Origin: Paenibacillus flagellatus
GTDB lineage: Bacteria > Bacillota > Bacilli > Paenibacillales > NBRC-103111
Length of the DNA: 64,000 nt
NCBI RefSeq assembly: GCF_003217775.1
Contig: NZ_QJVJ01000004.1
Coordinates: 62,001 to 126,000 of the forward strand
Direction of reading: 5' to 3'
Shown: in pieces, positions 50,536-59,186 of the stretch
How positions within the stretch are numbered: position 1 is the stretch's first letter
Layout: each line of letters starts with the position of its first letter
Translations under genes and position numbers: made by a program
Notes under the pieces: model-generated
What the model was told of the DNA's origin: nothing
What the model saw: the letters and a program-made list of their open reading frames with translations, nothing else
Database searches by the model: none

Positions 50536-51048
50536 CTAAGGCTGCAAATAAGCTTTCCATTTCAGTCGGTATTCGTCCGCCATCCTGCTCGCCTCGGGGC
50601 TGTTCGGGTCGAGCTTCAACGCTTCCTTGGCGGCCTGCACGGCCGGTCCGTATTCCCGCAGCTCGCCGTATGCGGCGGCAAGCAGCAAGTACGCCTCCGA
50701 GGAAAGCGGGTCGAGCGCGATCGCGTCCTTCAGCAGCGCCACCGATAAGTGCGCCCGTTCGGTGCCGTCCAAATGCTTCTCGGCCTCCTGGACGAGCCGC
50801 TTCGATTCCAGCGTATCGACGTGGAACCGGTACGTCTCGTCGTCCGGCCTCAGCCGAAGCGCCCGTCTGGCGTGTTCGATCGCTTTGCCGAGACGGTTGC
50901 TTCTCGCATACGTAATCGACAGCTTGTAATGATAATCCGCATTGTCCGGATCCAGCTGAACGGCTTGCTCGAACCAGTCGATCGCCCGTTCAAAGTCGGA
51001 ATCCAGTATCGAAGCATACGCCTTTTTGATTTCGTACTCGCCGTCCAT
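50536..51048 (-). CDS. Small TPR-repeat protein upstream of dapB
   Basis: The 170-residue soluble protein is built of tetratricopeptide units, for example DFERAIDWFEQAVQLDPDNA near residue 19, YARSNRLGKAIEHARRALRL near 46 and YGELREYGPAVQAAKEALKL near 125. Nothing enzymatic is visible, so it is likely a scaffold. The ATG at 51048 lies 6 bases after AGGAGGAA. It sits between the MazG-like gene (ypjD) and dapB, which are neighbours in B. subtilis, so it is an insertion into the conserved cluster. Confidence 0.75.
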   Translation of the reverse strand: MDGEYEIKKAYASILDSDFERAIDWFEQAVQLDPDNADYHYKLSITYARSNRLGKAIEHARRALRLRPDDETYRFHVDTLESKRLVQEAEKHLDGTERAHLSVALLKDAIALDPLSSEAYLLLAAAYGELREYGPAVQAAKEALKLDPNSPEASRMADEYRLKWKAYLQP

Positions 51049-51167
51049 CCCGTTCCTCCTTTGCGGGGAAGAGCGCGTCACACGTCGGAATCGTCTTCCC
51101 GGGCATGCGAACATGGCTTACGCTTTAGAAACAAAGCCTCGCCATTCGATGGTACAGCATATGTCGT

Positions 51168-51506
51168 CTAGCCGTTTTCGGTGTCCTTTTTCGTCCAACG
51201 GTTCGCGTCGCGGGTTTGGAATTTGTGCATGACCGCGTCGTGGGCTTTGCCCAAGTCGATGCCGAGCGAGTTGGCGAAGCATACCGTGATGAACAAAATA
51301 TCGCCTAGCTCCATCTCGATCGAGTTGTCGGCTTCGTCCGGCTTTTTCGGCTTCGGGCCGAACCGGTGGTTCACTTCCCGCGCCAGCTCCCCGACTTCCT
51401 CGGACATGCGGGCCAGCATCGCCAGCGGGCTGAAGTATCCTTCTTTGAACTGGGAGATGTAGGCGTCCACTTCTTTTTGAATATCCTGTATCGATTTATT
51501 TGACAT
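51168..51506 (-). CDS. ypjD: MazG-like nucleotide pyrophosphohydrolase (YpjD)
   Basis: The 112-residue all-alpha protein has the MazG motif set: SEEVGELAREVN (ExxE, residues about 35-46) and SIEMELGDILFITVCFANSLG (ExxD, about 62-82). Such single-domain MazG enzymes hydrolyse non-canonical or excess NTPs. The start was set at the ATG at 51506. It matches B. subtilis YpjD, which also precedes dapB. It is divergent from the yitT-type gene. Confidence 0.88.
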   Translation of the reverse strand: MSNKSIQDIQKEVDAYISQFKEGYFSPLAMLARMSEEVGELAREVNHRFGPKPKKPDEADNSIEMELGDILFITVCFANSLGIDLGKAHDAVMHKFQTRDANRWTKKDTENG

Positions 51507-51706
51507 GTGGCACCCCTTTCGCATTCGGTCCGGCTGTCCGTTCTACTCTACAGAATAACGCAAAAGGCGGGATGAAAACAAATCCTTTTTTGCGGTCGCC
51601 CGTTTCAGACGAAACGATATAGCATACCGGCTCTTTTGCACAGACTATACGTATGGACGCATGACCGATACCTTATCACGTCCCAAGCAAGAACGGAGGA
51701 AACGAT

Positions 51707-52573
51707 ATGATCAAACCGATGGCGGAAGCGCTTCGCTCCTGGCTCCCGGTCGCGCTCGGCACGGCCGTTTACGCGTTCGGGCTCCATTACTTCGTCATCC
51801 CGAACGAATTGATGGAGGGCGGCTTGACGGGCATTTCGCTGCTGCTCAACTACGCGTTCGATTTTCCGGTATCGTATACGACGCTGCTGTTGAACGTTCC
51901 GCTGTTCGTCGTCGGTTGGAGAACGATCGGACGCACGGCCATGGTGCTTACGATTTTCGGAACGGTGATGCTCAGCTTTTGTTTATGGGCGATGGAGCTC
52001 GCGATTCATCGGGGCTGGATCGTGCCGTTCCGTTCGGAGCACGATTTCTTTTTGGCGACGTTGTACGCCGGCGTCACGATCGGCACCGGACTCGGCATCG
52101 TATTCCGGTTCGGCGGGACGACCGGCGGCACGGACATCGTCGCCCGCCTGCTCAACAAGACGAAAGGATGGAGCATGGGGCAGATCATTTTGTTCGTGGA
52201 CGTGCTCGTCATCGGCTCTTCGCTGCTGTACATCCCGAAGGAAAAGGTGCTGTACACGCTCGTCGCCGTCTTCGTCGCTTCGAAAGCGATCGACTTCATC
52301 ACCGAGGGCTCTTACGCCGCCGTCGCCTTTACGATTATGTCCGAGAAAGGAGAGGAGCTGGCCCGTACGATTACGCGCGAAATGGATCGCGGCGTCACGC
52401 TGTTTCCGGCCAAGGGCGCTTTTTCGAACGCCGACAAAACCGTCGTCTACAGCGTCGTGTCGCGCAACGAAACGCGCAAGCTGAAAACGATCGTCAAGCG
52501 GGTCGATCCGTACGCGTTTATGATCCTGTCGGACGTTCACGACGTGCTCGGAGAAGGCTTCCGAAGCCATTGA
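51707..52573 (+). CDS. YitT-family membrane protein (DUF161/DUF2179)
   Basis: The 288-residue protein has five or six hydrophobic helices in its first 190 residues, with family motifs IPNELMEGGLTGISLLLNY near 32 and FRFGGTTGGTDIVARLL near 130. A soluble C-terminal DUF2179 domain runs from about 200 (VTLFPAKGAFSNADKTVVYS and PYAFMILSDVHDVLGEGF). B. subtilis has many paralogues (YitT, YpjC and others) of uncertain role, some linked to sporulation. The gene position equals ypjC, but here it runs against its neighbours. GGAGGAAACG lies before the ATG. Confidence 0.88.
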   Translation: MIKPMAEALRSWLPVALGTAVYAFGLHYFVIPNELMEGGLTGISLLLNYAFDFPVSYTTLLLNVPLFVVGWRTIGRTAMVLTIFGTVMLSFCLWAMELAIHRGWIVPFRSEHDFFLATLYAGVTIGTGLGIVFRFGGTTGGTDIVARLLNKTKGWSMGQIILFVDVLVIGSSLLYIPKEKVLYTLVAVFVASKAIDFITEGSYAAVAFTIMSEKGEELARTITREMDRGVTLFPAKGAFSNADKTVVYSVVSRNETRKLKTIVKRVDPYAFMILSDVHDVLGEGFRSH

Positions 52574-52605
52574 CCGGCGGCCGCGCCGTCGAAGCGGCAG
52601 GAAAG

Positions 52606-52632
52606 ACAAAAACACGGAGCGTTAGCTCCGTG
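52606..52632 (-). terminator. Terminator of ypjB
   Basis: Read leftward, the perfect 8-bp stem CACGGAGC / GCTCCGTG with a TAAC loop is followed by TTTTTGT. Confidence 0.88.
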
Positions 52633-52646
52633 CCGCTGCAACCGAC

Positions 52647-53483
52647 TCACCTGAAACTGCCGCGCTCGAACCGGAAAATGCGCCAAGCCGCGAATCCGAG
52701 CACCGCCACGATAATCGAGCCGATGCCGAATACCCACGTGTACGGGAGCGGCCGTTCGACCATGACGGCGTACGCCGCCTTCTCGTGACGGCCGAACAAA
52801 TCGTCGATCGCCTGCTCCATATGCTCGACGCCGCTGCCCGCCTGCTTCGGGTCAAGCTCCGGCTGCGACAGCTGCGACCGCATGAACGTGAACAGCGAGT
52901 CCATCTTCTCCACGTCCGACGGCTGCTTGCTGATCAGCAGCGAAGGCCGGATCATGTCGTATCGGCCGTACAGCTGCTGCAGACGTCCCGCCGCCTCCTG
53001 CTTGCTGCGCAGCTGGATCGCTTGTCCGAGCTGGTGGACGTTTTCTTTCATTCCTTTATAATATTGAAGCCACATCGGCTGATGATCGTGCGTCAAAGCG
53101 TCGGTGGCGAGCCGGATTTTCGCCGCAGCCGCCTGTGCATCCTCCCGGGTCACGCGAACGGACTGTAACGTACGCTTCGCTTGGACGACCGATTCCGAAA
53201 GCGCGCTTACGCCTTCGACCGTCGCCATCCCTTCGAATCGGATTTCCGTCAGCTTGCCCCCGATCTCGTCAAGCTTGTCCCGCGCCTTCTCGATCTCGCC
53301 TTCCATGACGTACCGGTACATTTGGTCGGCCGTATCGTTCAGCCGCTCCACTTGCCGGAGCTGCTCCGGCGAAGCCTCCTTGACGGCGGCCGGTTTGTCT
53401 TGACCGCACCCCGCGAGCAGCGCGACGGCGATCGCCACCGCAAAGCAAGCCGCCCCCATCCGCTTTGTCCCGAATACGAGCAT
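52647..53483 (-). CDS. ypjB: YpjB-type sporulation protein
   Basis: The 278-residue protein has an N-terminal signal with lipobox-like LLAGC at Cys26, an external helical domain with many Glu, Gln and Lys residues, and a C-terminal membrane helix (about 250-268, WVFGIGSIIVAVLGFAAW). A basic tail FRFERGSFR follows. This resembles B. subtilis YpjB, which lies in the same place after ypjA and is linked to sporulation. The exact role is unknown. It begins 19 bases after ypjA and is followed by a terminator. Confidence 0.8.
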   Translation of the reverse strand: MLVFGTKRMGAACFAVAIAVALLAGCGQDKPAAVKEASPEQLRQVERLNDTADQMYRYVMEGEIEKARDKLDEIGGKLTEIRFEGMATVEGVSALSESVVQAKRTLQSVRVTREDAQAAAAKIRLATDALTHDHQPMWLQYYKGMKENVHQLGQAIQLRSKQEAAGRLQQLYGRYDMIRPSLLISKQPSDVEKMDSLFTFMRSQLSQPELDPKQAGSGVEHMEQAIDDLFGRHEKAAYAVMVERPLPYTWVFGIGSIIVAVLGFAAWRIFRFERGSFR

Positions 53484-53502
53484 CGGACATCCCCCCTCGT
53501 CA

Positions 53503-54141
53503 TCATCTTATGGGGGGATGTCCGATTTTAGACCAGCGTATGACGAGCGCGACGAGCGCCGTGCTGACCAAGGTCAGCGTCCACGTGAACAGCTCAATGG
53601 CGGCCAGATCGTCCAAGAGCACGTCCCGCAGCCACGGGTAGATAAGCGCGTGATAATCGAGCCAATCGTTCAGAAGCAGGGCGAGCAGCGTGAAAACCAG
53701 GGGAGCGGCCCGGACGCGAAACCTCCCGATGAAGAGCAGCGCCTCCACCGCCATCCCAAGGTGGGAGGCGATGAGCATCCATTCCTCCCATACGAGCCGC
53801 TCTCCTTGGGCGGCGACGGCCGCGTTCATCGCAACGGCCCATACGCCGTATTTGACCGACGATACCGCGCCCAGCGCGGCAATCCACCCCGCCGCTGCCG
53901 AGCCGGCCGCACGCGGCGCAAACAGCAGTAACCCAAGCGATACCGTGAACCAGAGGCTGGCCGTCGGACTGTCGGGAACGAACAGGACGAGCCAAGGCGG
54001 CATCCGCGTCACCGTTTCGACGATTTGATCCCAATACCAGACGTACCCGTAAATCGTCCCGAGCACGTTGACGACGAACAGGGCGAGCAAAAACGACCGG
54101 TTGAACAGACATTCGCGGCTAAACCAATACCATAACGACAA
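53503..54141 (-). CDS. ypjA: YpjA-type DUF1405 membrane protein
   Basis: The 212-residue protein has about six membrane helices and the DUF1405 features NVLGTIYGYVWYW near the start, PDSPTASLWFTVSL, SVKYGVWAV and LNDWLDYHALIYPWLR. The longest frame begins at a TTG inside the qcrC terminator, so I chose the TTG at 54141, which has AAGGGGGAG 6 bases upstream. It follows qcrC as in B. subtilis, which suggests a link to the bc complex, but a strong terminator separates them here. Confidence 0.82.
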   Translation of the reverse strand: MSLWYWFSRECLFNRSFLLALFVVNVLGTIYGYVWYWDQIVETVTRMPPWLVLFVPDSPTASLWFTVSLGLLLFAPRAAGSAAAGWIAALGAVSSVKYGVWAVAMNAAVAAQGERLVWEEWMLIASHLGMAVEALLFIGRFRVRAAPLVFTLLALLLNDWLDYHALIYPWLRDVLLDDLAAIELFTWTLTLVSTALVALVIRWSKIGHPPIR

Positions 54142-54186
54142 ACCCGCTCCCCCTTCTCGCGACTTCGGCCTTCGCCGGGTCGGCTT

Positions 54187-54218
54187 CAAAAAAAACCTGA
54201 CCGGCGTATGCGGTCAGG
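54187..54218 (-). terminator. Terminator of the qcrABC operon
   Basis: Read leftward, the perfect 8-bp stem CCTGACCG / CGGTCAGG with a 7-base loop is followed by eight Ts. It lies between qcrC and ypjA. Confidence 0.92.
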
Positions 54219-54237
54219 CTTCGTTCGGATCTTGCGA

Positions 54238-55122
54238 TTATTGCTTCTTCTGCTTCGCCAGCCAGTCGGCCAGCGTATCGATATCGGCCGCGGAAAGACC
54301 TTTCTGGATGTTGGCGTCATACTGGGCGGTCATCCCCGGCGGCTTGCCGTTCTTGATGATGTTCAAAATTTCTTCCTTGCTGTGCTTGTCGCCGATGCCG
54401 CGCAGAGCCGGCATGCCGCTTACGCCCTTCAAATCTTTGGCGTGGCAGCTGACGCAAGTCGCTTTTTGATAAATCTGATAGCCCGGATCGTCCTGAGCGA
54501 CGATTTGGGCCGCGCCCGCAGGCTTCTGCGCGCCGCCGCCTTCGCCTCCGGCTTTCTTCGCCGCTTCGGCTTCCTGCTCGCGCTTGATATGCTCCGGAAT
54601 GATGTTTTTGTCCGTCAGCTCTTTCTGATAGTGCATCCAAGAGACGACCGTCAAGTGGATGCAGGCGATCAGGGACAGAAACATCAAGCTGGACGCGATC
54701 GGACGTTTGTAAAACCGTCTTTCTTTCCCCGTATCGAGGAAAGGAGCGAGCATGAGCGCCCCGAAGAAAATGCCGGGAAATACGATCGAACCCATGAAGA
54801 TTTTGAACGTATTGCCCGAAACGTACGGGTATTTCAAAAATTGGTACAAGAAGAGGAAGTACCAGTCCGGCATCGGAATGAAGCCGGTGTTGAGCGGATC
54901 CGCCGGATAGCCGAGCGGGGCCGGTTCCTGCATGACGAGCACGAGGACGCCGACAAGCACGACTGCGCCGACCATCCATTCCTTCAGCAGGAAGTTCGGG
55001 ACGAACGCTTCCGACTTGCCCGGATAGGCCGAATAATCGGGCGGAATCATCGCATTTCTTTTGCGAACGCGGGAATCCCCGACGTAGACCACTTTTTCTT
55101 TAGAATCATGACCGTGTGCCAC
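54238..55122 (-). CDS. qcrC: Menaquinol:cytochrome c reductase, cytochrome b/c subunit
   Basis: The 294-residue protein fuses a subunit IV-like membrane part to a cytochrome c. Three helices lie at about 49-65, 108-126 and 143-162, with the family motif MPDWYFLFLYQFLKYP at 84-99. An Ala-, Gly- and Glu-rich linker runs from about 183 to 207, and the heme c motif CVSCH is at 223-227 with axial Met264 in PPGM. It passes electrons to cytochrome c oxidase. At 294 residues it is longer than B. subtilis QcrC (about 255), mainly through the linker. GTG start with GGAGG 8 bases upstream. Confidence 0.96.
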   Translation of the reverse strand: MAHGHDSKEKVVYVGDSRVRKRNAMIPPDYSAYPGKSEAFVPNFLLKEWMVGAVVLVGVLVLVMQEPAPLGYPADPLNTGFIPMPDWYFLFLYQFLKYPYVSGNTFKIFMGSIVFPGIFFGALMLAPFLDTGKERRFYKRPIASSLMFLSLIACIHLTVVSWMHYQKELTDKNIIPEHIKREQEAEAAKKAGGEGGGAQKPAGAAQIVAQDDPGYQIYQKATCVSCHAKDLKGVSGMPALRGIGDKHSKEEILNIIKNGKPPGMTAQYDANIQKGLSAADIDTLADWLAKQKKQ

Positions 55123-55141
55123 GCATTTGTCCTCCCTTCGA

Positions 55142-55813
55142 TTATAGCGGTCCGGAAATGCCCTGCTTGCGGATCATGAAGAAGTGTCCGGCCAGCAGTG
55201 CAAGTAGAGCCCCCGGCAGGAAGAACACGTGCAGCGCGAAGAAGCGGGTCAACGTCTGGGCGCCTACGATCTCGCCGCCTTGCAGGAACGTGCGGATATA
55301 ATCCCCGATGACCGGAATCGACGCCGCGATTCCGATGCCGACCTTCGTCGCGAAATACGCCTTGTTATCCCACGGCAGCAAGTAGCCCGTGAAGCCGAGA
55401 CCGAGCATGACGAAGAAAATCAGCATCCCGACGACCCAGTTCATTTCGCGAGGGGCCTTGTACGAACCCGTGAAAAAGACGCGCAGCGTATGTAGGAACA
55501 TCATGACGATGACCAAGCTGGCTCCCCAGTGGTGCATCCCGCGCACGATGACGCCGAAGGCGACCTTATGCTGCAAATAGTCTACGCTCGTGTAGGCGTT
55601 GATAATATCGGGAACGTAATACATCGTCAGGAACATGCCCGACAAAATTTGGATGACGACCAGGAAGAAGGTCAGTCCCCCGAAGCAGTATACGAACGCC
55701 GAGAAATGGTGCGCCGGGTTGACGTGCTCCGGAACTTCGTGATCCGCTACGTCTCTCCATAAAGGAGTGATGTCAAGACGTTCGTCAATCCAGTTATACA
55801 TGCTTTTGAACAT
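55142..55813 (-). CDS. qcrB: Menaquinol:cytochrome c reductase, cytochrome b subunit
   Basis: The 223-residue cytochrome b6-type protein has four membrane helices with the four heme-ligand histidines (RGMHHWGASLVIVMMFLH around 92-108 and ALHVFFLPGALLALLAGH around 193-210). PEHVNPAHHFSAFVYCFGG holds Cys43, the position that covalently binds the extra heme in Bacillus QcrB. It oxidises menaquinol in the cytoplasmic membrane. AGGAGG lies before the ATG. Second gene of qcrABC. Confidence 0.97.
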   Translation of the reverse strand: MFKSMYNWIDERLDITPLWRDVADHEVPEHVNPAHHFSAFVYCFGGLTFFLVVIQILSGMFLTMYYVPDIINAYTSVDYLQHKVAFGVIVRGMHHWGASLVIVMMFLHTLRVFFTGSYKAPREMNWVVGMLIFFVMLGLGFTGYLLPWDNKAYFATKVGIGIAASIPVIGDYIRTFLQGGEIVGAQTLTRFFALHVFFLPGALLALLAGHFFMIRKQGISGPL

Positions 55814-55830
55814 TTGATCGAAACGCCTCC

Positions 55831-56373
55831 TTATTTCGTGACGTGTTGGTTCGGTTGCACTTTGCCGAGATAAACGAAACCGTTCTCCAGCTTGACCTTA
55901 TACTCGTCGAGCGGAGCCGGCGCGACCGCCATGTTTTTGCCGTCCTTCGTATAATGCGCTTCGTGGCAAGGACAGAAAAATTGGTTCGGATATCTGGGAT
56001 CGGCGTTCCAGTTGACCGTGCAGCCCAGATGCTTGCATACCGGCGACAAAGCGTAAATGTCTCCTTTGTCGTCTTTCATGATCCACGCTTCCAGCTCGAT
56101 GTCGCTCTCGTACCAGCCGTCGACTTGATGGATCTGGAATTTGAACGATTTCGGCTCGTTCGTGATCTTGCTTTCTTCCACAACCTTTACGAACGTGCCT
56201 TCGCCGGACGGCTGCAACATCGGATCGACGGCAAAACGGATCATCGGGATCGTGATGCCCGCCGCCATGAATGCGCCCGTACCGCCGAGGGTATACGATA
56301 AAAATTGACGGCGGGACATTTCGCGCCGCGTAATCGGTTTTTCGGAAGAGTGCTTGTTGTGAGCGTCATGCAT
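55831..56373 (-). CDS. qcrA: Menaquinol:cytochrome c reductase, Rieske iron-sulfur subunit
   Basis: The 180-residue Rieske protein has an N-terminal twin-arginine-like stretch MSRRQFLSYTLGGTGAF (residues 19-35) leading into one membrane helix, and the cluster boxes CKHLGC (113-118) and CPCHEAHY (134-141), giving Cys and His ligands plus a disulfide pair. It transfers electrons from menaquinol to cytochrome c. The ATG at 56373, with AGGGGG upstream, was preferred over a longer frame lacking a ribosome site. First gene of qcrABC, behind a perfect-spacing promoter. Confidence 0.96.
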   Translation of the reverse strand: MHDAHNKHSSEKPITRREMSRRQFLSYTLGGTGAFMAAGITIPMIRFAVDPMLQPSGEGTFVKVVEESKITNEPKSFKFQIHQVDGWYESDIELEAWIMKDDKGDIYALSPVCKHLGCTVNWNADPRYPNQFFCPCHEAHYTKDGKNMAVAPAPLDEYKVKLENGFVYLGKVQPNQHVTK

Positions 56374-56453
56374 TCGTCTTCTACCCCCTTTTATGCCATT
56401 TATCGTTACGCCGTAATACGACATTTCTTTGCACAACACACTAGGACATAAAT

Positions 56454-56482
56454 ATAATAGCCTACGTCATGTAGACCGTCAA
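56454..56482 (-). promoter_or_regulatory. Predicted sigma-A promoter of qcrABC
   Basis: Read leftward, TTGACG (56482-56477) and TATTAT (56459-56454) have exactly 17 bases between them. The spacer holds the inverted repeat CTAC-GTCAT-GTAG (56463-56475), a possible operator. The leader is about 75 bases. Confidence 0.7.
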
Positions 56483-56605
56483 GAACGGAGCCCGAGCAAA
56501 TCCGAGCCGTTCCGAAACGTTGAAGGCAACATTTAACGAAATTGTCACAAGTTCGTCTCGAACTTATCCTTCGCAATTTTTCGCCCGATCATACGCCCGC
56601 TTGGC

Positions 56606-57067
56606 TTACGTTTCGCTCGATTCGCTCGGTTTCGCCGCTCCCGCCTGCCACATCGCCTGTACGTCCCGGTTGACGGCTTGGCGGAATGCCGCGGCATCCA
56701 ATACCGTTCCGTCCGGCGCCTCGGGGCACAGCAGCAAATCGGCGTCGGGGATGCGGGCGGCGGCCGCCGACGGATGGCCGGTAATGACGATCACGTAACG
56801 GAATCCCGCCGCCTTCAATTTGCAGCATACCGCGTTGACCGCATCCGCTCCGTGCGGCCCTTCGATATAATGAAACGCCGGATACGTGACGATTCTTCCT
56901 TTAAACGGTCCTTCCACGCAATCCATCACGTCTCTCAAATATTCGAGCTCCTGCGTCGCCTCCCAAGGCTGCTCGAAGCCCGACAATCCCGTGACCGGCA
57001 GCAGGCACGTATCCAAATACGGCTTCAGCCCTTCCCAGGCGGATCGTTCGATGTCGCTGAATTTCAA
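56606..57067 (-). CDS. ypiF: YpiF-type DUF2487 protein
   Basis: The 153-residue soluble protein matches the DUF2487 family found upstream of qcrABC in Bacillales. Visible features are YLDTCLLPVTGL near residue 17, EYLRDVMDCVEGPFKGRIV near 42, PAFHYIEG near 64 and YVIVITGHP near 92. The function is unknown. The TTG start at 57067 is set by GGAGAGG upstream. The family's place next to the bc complex genes suggests a role in their expression or assembly, but nothing in the sequence proves this. Confidence 0.85.
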   Translation of the reverse strand: MKFSDIERSAWEGLKPYLDTCLLPVTGLSGFEQPWEATQELEYLRDVMDCVEGPFKGRIVTYPAFHYIEGPHGADAVNAVCCKLKAAGFRYVIVITGHPSAAAARIPDADLLLCPEAPDGTVLDAAAFRQAVNRDVQAMWQAGAAKPSESSET

Positions 57068-57235
57068 GCTTGTCCTCTCCTTCGTCGCGAATGTTCCGTC
57101 CCTAACTTTACCCCTTTCCGGGGAGCGGAGTCAACCGGACGGTAAGGTGGAGCGAGCCGCAGCCGGCCAAACGACAAAAAGAAAGACGGTTGAACGCGGT
57201 TCACCGTCTTTCGGTCGACGTACCCGGGAGTACGA

Positions 57236-57421
57236 TCACGAATGAAGCTCCTTCCACTGCTGCGCGAGGGCGATGAACGTCTGTTCGTCCCCCCTCGCCA
57301 GGGCGCTGTCGATTTCCCGGTAAAGCGTCTGTTCTTTTTGTTTGCGAATCGCTTCGTCCCATACCATTTCCGCGAAAAGTCCCAACATGGCCGCATAACC
57401 GGAAACGTCCATTTTTTCCAA
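57236..57421 (-). CDS. IDEAL-domain-only small protein (ypiB remnant or minimal form)
   Basis: The 61-residue protein consists of an IDEAL-type domain: LYREIDSALARGDEQTFIAL near residues 32-51, preceded by a helix (YAAMLGLFAEMVWDEAIRKQ). In B. subtilis ypiB, next to ypiF, encodes about 180 residues, a UPF0302 domain followed by an IDEAL domain. Here only the second part is present, with its own GGAGG ribosome site 8 bases before a TTG. IDEAL domains mediate protein-protein contacts. It lies between the gamma-carbonic anhydrase gene and ypiF. Confidence 0.78.
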   Translation of the reverse strand: MEKMDVSGYAAMLGLFAEMVWDEAIRKQKEQTLYREIDSALARGDEQTFIALAQQWKELHS

Positions 57422-57482
57422 AGGGCACCCCTCCCCGTCCAGAAAAGCCGGTGGCCGAAAAGCGGATGGCGCGCTTCATCCG

Positions 57483-57995
57483 TCAAGCGCCGCCTTCCCG
57501 GAATTCCGCTCTTTTGCGCACGTAGCTTTCCATCGTTCGTTTCATTCGCTGCAAATCCTGCTCCGTCAATTCCCGGACCACCCTCGCGGGCGAGCCGAGC
57601 GAAAGCGTATAGCCGGGAATCGACTTGTTTTCCGTGACGAGAGATCCCGCCCCTATTAAAGCATATTCACCGATGTCCGCACCGTTAAGTACGATAGCCC
57701 CCATGCCGATTAATGTGCCGCTGCCTATCGTGCAGCCGTGAATGATCGCACCGTGGCCGACCGATACTTCGTCGCCGACGAGAAGCGGCTGATCCGCGTT
57801 CACGTGCCCGATGCAGCCGTCCTGGATGTTCGTCCGGGCCCCGATGCGAATCGGCGCCAAGTCTCCTCTCAGCACGGCGTTGTACCAGATCGAGCATTGC
57901 TCTCCGATCGTCACGTCTCCGATCAGCTGGACGCCCGGCGCCACGAAGACGCTCGGATGTACCGACGGATACGACTCTTTGTACTTGTGCAGCAT
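57483..57995 (-). CDS. Gamma-carbonic-anhydrase-like hexapeptide-repeat protein
   Basis: The 170-residue protein folds as a left-handed beta helix of hexapeptide repeats (VAPGVQLIGDVTIGEQCSIW cut, IRIGARTNIQDGCIG, VGHGAIIHGCTIG and LIGMGAIVLNGADIG). The three zinc His ligands of gamma-carbonic anhydrases can be assigned to GHVN near 67, GHGAIIH near 86 and its second His near 91. Relatives include YrdA, YtoA and PaaY. The ATG at 57995 has GGAG 8 bases upstream. Activity as a carbonic anhydrase is not certain for this branch. Confidence 0.88.
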   Translation of the reverse strand: MLHKYKESYPSVHPSVFVAPGVQLIGDVTIGEQCSIWYNAVLRGDLAPIRIGARTNIQDGCIGHVNADQPLLVGDEVSVGHGAIIHGCTIGSGTLIGMGAIVLNGADIGEYALIGAGSLVTENKSIPGYTLSLGSPARVVRELTEQDLQRMKRTMESYVRKRAEFREGGA

Positions 57996-58042
57996 ACGTC
58001 TCACTCCGTTCCCCGTATCGATTTGGAAATGGAGCGATTGTA

Positions 58043-59173
58043 TCAGGGGAACGGCGCGTTGTCAAACGCGACCGGGATCGTCTCCTCGTCGGAGACGTAC
58101 GTCCCGGCGATCACGCTCTCGCCCATCTTCGTCACGATAACCGTCTTCCCCGCCCGCTCGTCCTCTCCGATCCGGATCAGGCCGAGATGCATCATCATCT
58201 GCAGCACCCTCGCGTCGAAAATCGATTCGGGCGTATCGTAGTAGAACGGGCGAATGAGCCGGACGAGCGCGTTGCCGAGCGACTCGGCGCTCACCCAATC
58301 CGTTGCGAGCTTCCCGATCCAGAAGACGAGCGACTGCAGGTTCGGGATCGGTCCTTTGTACAGCTTGAGCCAAAACCGGTACACCTGCGCCAAATCTTCG
58401 CGCCGGCCCTCCAGCACCGTCTGCTCCCCTTTGTCGGTAAGGGCGAGACGTCCGGGCTGCTCCGTCAGCAAGTCCTGATAGTAGCAGTAATCGTAGATGA
58501 GCGAAAACCGGCTCGGCAAATCGCGAAATTTTCGCCCGTACCCGAAACGCCATCCCCCTTTCGGCACCGGCTCCTCCTTGACCGACAGCCGGTCGAGCAG
58601 CTGCTGCAAATGCCGCTTGTGGATCGACCCGTCCGACGTCAAGGCGACCTCCTGGTGGTACATATAATGAAGAACGTGGTAGACGTCGTCGACGATCAGC
58701 CGCTGCTCGTCGCGATAAACGGACGGCTCGTCGGCGTATTCGAGCTCCCGCCCGAACGAACGGGCGAGCGTGTCCGTGAACCGCTTCTTCAAATCTTGCG
58801 GCAGCTGGAACAAATATTTCGTATTTTGCGAGTATCCGTTGAACAGCCATCCCCGGTGCTTGAAGCCGGATATCATGTCGCGCGGATTCCGCGTCCCCGC
58901 CCCTTCTCCGAAATTCGACTGCTGCGCGCGGGCGAGAAGCTCCTCCAAGCTGAACAAATCGCGCCGCTCGAAGACGAGCGAATTGAGAAAACGGATGTCC
59001 TCGGTCGACAAGTCCCCGACTTGACGCTCGAACACCTCCCTCCGGTTCACGCGAGACAAGATCGACTGGATCAGCTCGTTTTTGGAATGACCGTTGCACT
59101 CGCACTCGTACGTATGGGCGATGTTGCTCAACTGTTGAATGTCGGCGTAGCAAAGCATGTCGGCCAAATTCAT
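58043..59173 (-). CDS. Unknown conserved protein, winged-helix-like
   Basis: I do not recognise a named family for this 376-residue soluble protein. The N-terminus (MNLADMLCYADIQQLSNIAH, with ECECNGHSKNELIQSI near 24) looks like a helical DNA-binding or SAP-like module. The middle has winged-helix-like stretches (HKRHLQQLLDRL and RLALTDKGEQTVLEGRR), and the end has MMHLGLIRIGEDERAGKTVIVTKMGES with a wing-like strand pair. This suggests tandem winged helices. GGAGGAACG lies before the ATG, and a perfect inverted repeat lies just upstream of that. Confidence 0.65.
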   Translation of the reverse strand: MNLADMLCYADIQQLSNIAHTYECECNGHSKNELIQSILSRVNRREVFERQVGDLSTEDIRFLNSLVFERRDLFSLEELLARAQQSNFGEGAGTRNPRDMISGFKHRGWLFNGYSQNTKYLFQLPQDLKKRFTDTLARSFGRELEYADEPSVYRDEQRLIVDDVYHVLHYMYHQEVALTSDGSIHKRHLQQLLDRLSVKEEPVPKGGWRFGYGRKFRDLPSRFSLIYDYCYYQDLLTEQPGRLALTDKGEQTVLEGRREDLAQVYRFWLKLYKGPIPNLQSLVFWIGKLATDWVSAESLGNALVRLIRPFYYDTPESIFDARVLQMMMHLGLIRIGEDERAGKTVIVTKMGESVIAGTYVSDEETIPVAFDNAPFP

Positions 59174-59186
59174 AGCGTTCCTCCGA

